Assembly: GCA_919902665.1 (NCBI GenBank) | Contig: CAKKRK010000031.1 | Coordinates: forward strand, 1 to 41,486 | DNA from: Nitrospiraceae bacterium | GTDB taxonomy: Bacteria; Nitrospirota; Nitrospiria; Nitrospirales; Nitrospiraceae | DNA length: 41,486 nucleotides | Direction of reading: 5' to 3' | Shown: positions 41,074 through 41,486 of the stretch, piece by piece | Layout of the letters: every line of letters starts with the position of its first letter | Numbering within the stretch: the stretch's first letter is position 1 | The notes under the pieces: model-generated | What the model was told of the DNA's origin: nothing | Database searches by the model: none | What the model saw: the letters and a program-made list of their open reading frames with translations, nothing else | Position numbers and translations under genes: made by a program

Positions 41074-41486
41074 CTAGTCCGACTTTCCAGAGGGCTGGGT
41101 TGCGGAAACGGGTGCTGCGGTAGAAGTCTCTTCAGCGGGAACTGCGGCAGCAGCCGGGACAGGCGATCCAGGGGCTGTGTCTACTGGAGCGGCTGCGGCC
41201 TTGGGCGGAGTGGCCGGTTTAGGTGGGGGGGCAGCTGGCTTGGGCGGCGCTGGTCTTTCTGGCTTAATGCCTCCTTCCCAGGCTGGGCCCGAATACATGT
41301 TTGCCGTTAAGCCCTTTGTCTTCCATTTTTCCTCGAAATCAGCAGCGGCCTTGTTCGGCGTTTCACCAAGGCCCATGACATTGTTCCAAGGATAGACTTT
41401 TGGGCCGATCTGGCAGCCAGATTCCGTCAGGCGCAAATAGATCGCGATCGGATTGCCCCGGTAGGGCCCAAGAAAAATATGGACAG
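41074..41486 (-). CDS. hypothetical protein with Pro/Ala-rich tail (5' end outside window)
   Basis: Partial gene: the frame continues unbroken to the window edge, and the text HIFLGPYRGNPIAIYLRLTE lies upstream of the first possible start (TTG at 41436), so the true start is beyond 41486. The visible part has a short folded segment (NNVMGLGETPNKAAADFEEKW, where a small domain ends) and then about 70 residues of Pro, Ala and Lys (APPKPAAPPPKPATPPKAAA) like those of envelope-spanning or surface proteins. The family is not recognised. It is convergent with the permease gene. Confidence 0.6.
   Translation of the reverse strand, partial: VHIFLGPYRGNPIAIYLRLTESGCQIGPKVYPWNNVMGLGETPNKAAADFEEKWKTKGLTANMYSGPAWEGGIKPERPAPPKPAAPPPKPATPPKAAAAPVDTAPGSPVPAAAAVPAEETSTAAPVSATQPSGKSD

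Overview
The window reads as a stretch of bacterial chromosome, most likely from Nitrospirota (a Nitrospira-like organism). That assignment is inference. It rests on the moderately high GC, on the mixture of Gram-negative envelope genes (Tat-exported protein, lipoproteins, HtrA protease, TatA-like protein) with gene orders better known outside Proteobacteria (trmFO-xerC-hslV-hslU; SRP RNA-dnaX-ybaB-recR), and on general resemblance of the hypothetical proteins. No marker gene here proves the genus.

Layout. Positions 1-4930 are accessory-looking: a possible remnant, an 89-aa orphan, a helicase-like protein without a Walker A motif, a tRNA-Leu(CAG), a secreted Sel1-repeat protein, and an AT-rich Fic AMPylase gene with a strong promoter embedded in inverted repeats. 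Positions 4932-9270 hold a Tat-signal class V aminotransferase and the glycine cleavage P-protein. Positions 9566-14107 form an envelope-stress block: membrane-anchored NTF2-like protein, OmpR-type regulator, histidine kinase and a DegP/HtrA protease, with a PmrA-box-like direct repeat before degP. Next come purU and rimO on the minus strand, a gamma-carbonic anhydrase, an unrecognised Rossmann-like protein and a collapsed ORF6N gene. Positions 18311-24298 are one long minus-strand housekeeping cluster: trmFO, xerC, hslV, hslU, argB and an M28 peptidase.

After a tRNA-Val and two lipoprotein genes comes a second minus-strand cluster: 4.5S SRP RNA, dnaX, ybaB, recR and a DksA-like gene. A tRNA-Ser(GGA) (minus) and a tRNA-Leu(UAG) (plus) lie back to back. 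The latter appears to share a promoter with the protein-quality operon tig-clpP-clpX. The last 7.5 kb carry two tandem PilZ-like paralogs, a TatA-like protein with a duplicated amphipathic helix, an M24 aminopeptidase, two small hypothetical proteins, a C26 glutamine amidotransferase, an APC amino-acid permease and a gene cut by the window end.

Protein homeostasis dominates the content: DegP, HslUV, trigger factor, ClpXP and three further peptidases. No CRISPR array, intact insertion sequence or prophage was seen. The most unusual items are the TatA-like protein with a second copy of its amphipathic helix, the Fic promoter/operator arrangement, the PilZ pair with a glycine-only binding loop, and two promoters placed so close to start codons that the mRNAs should be leaderless.
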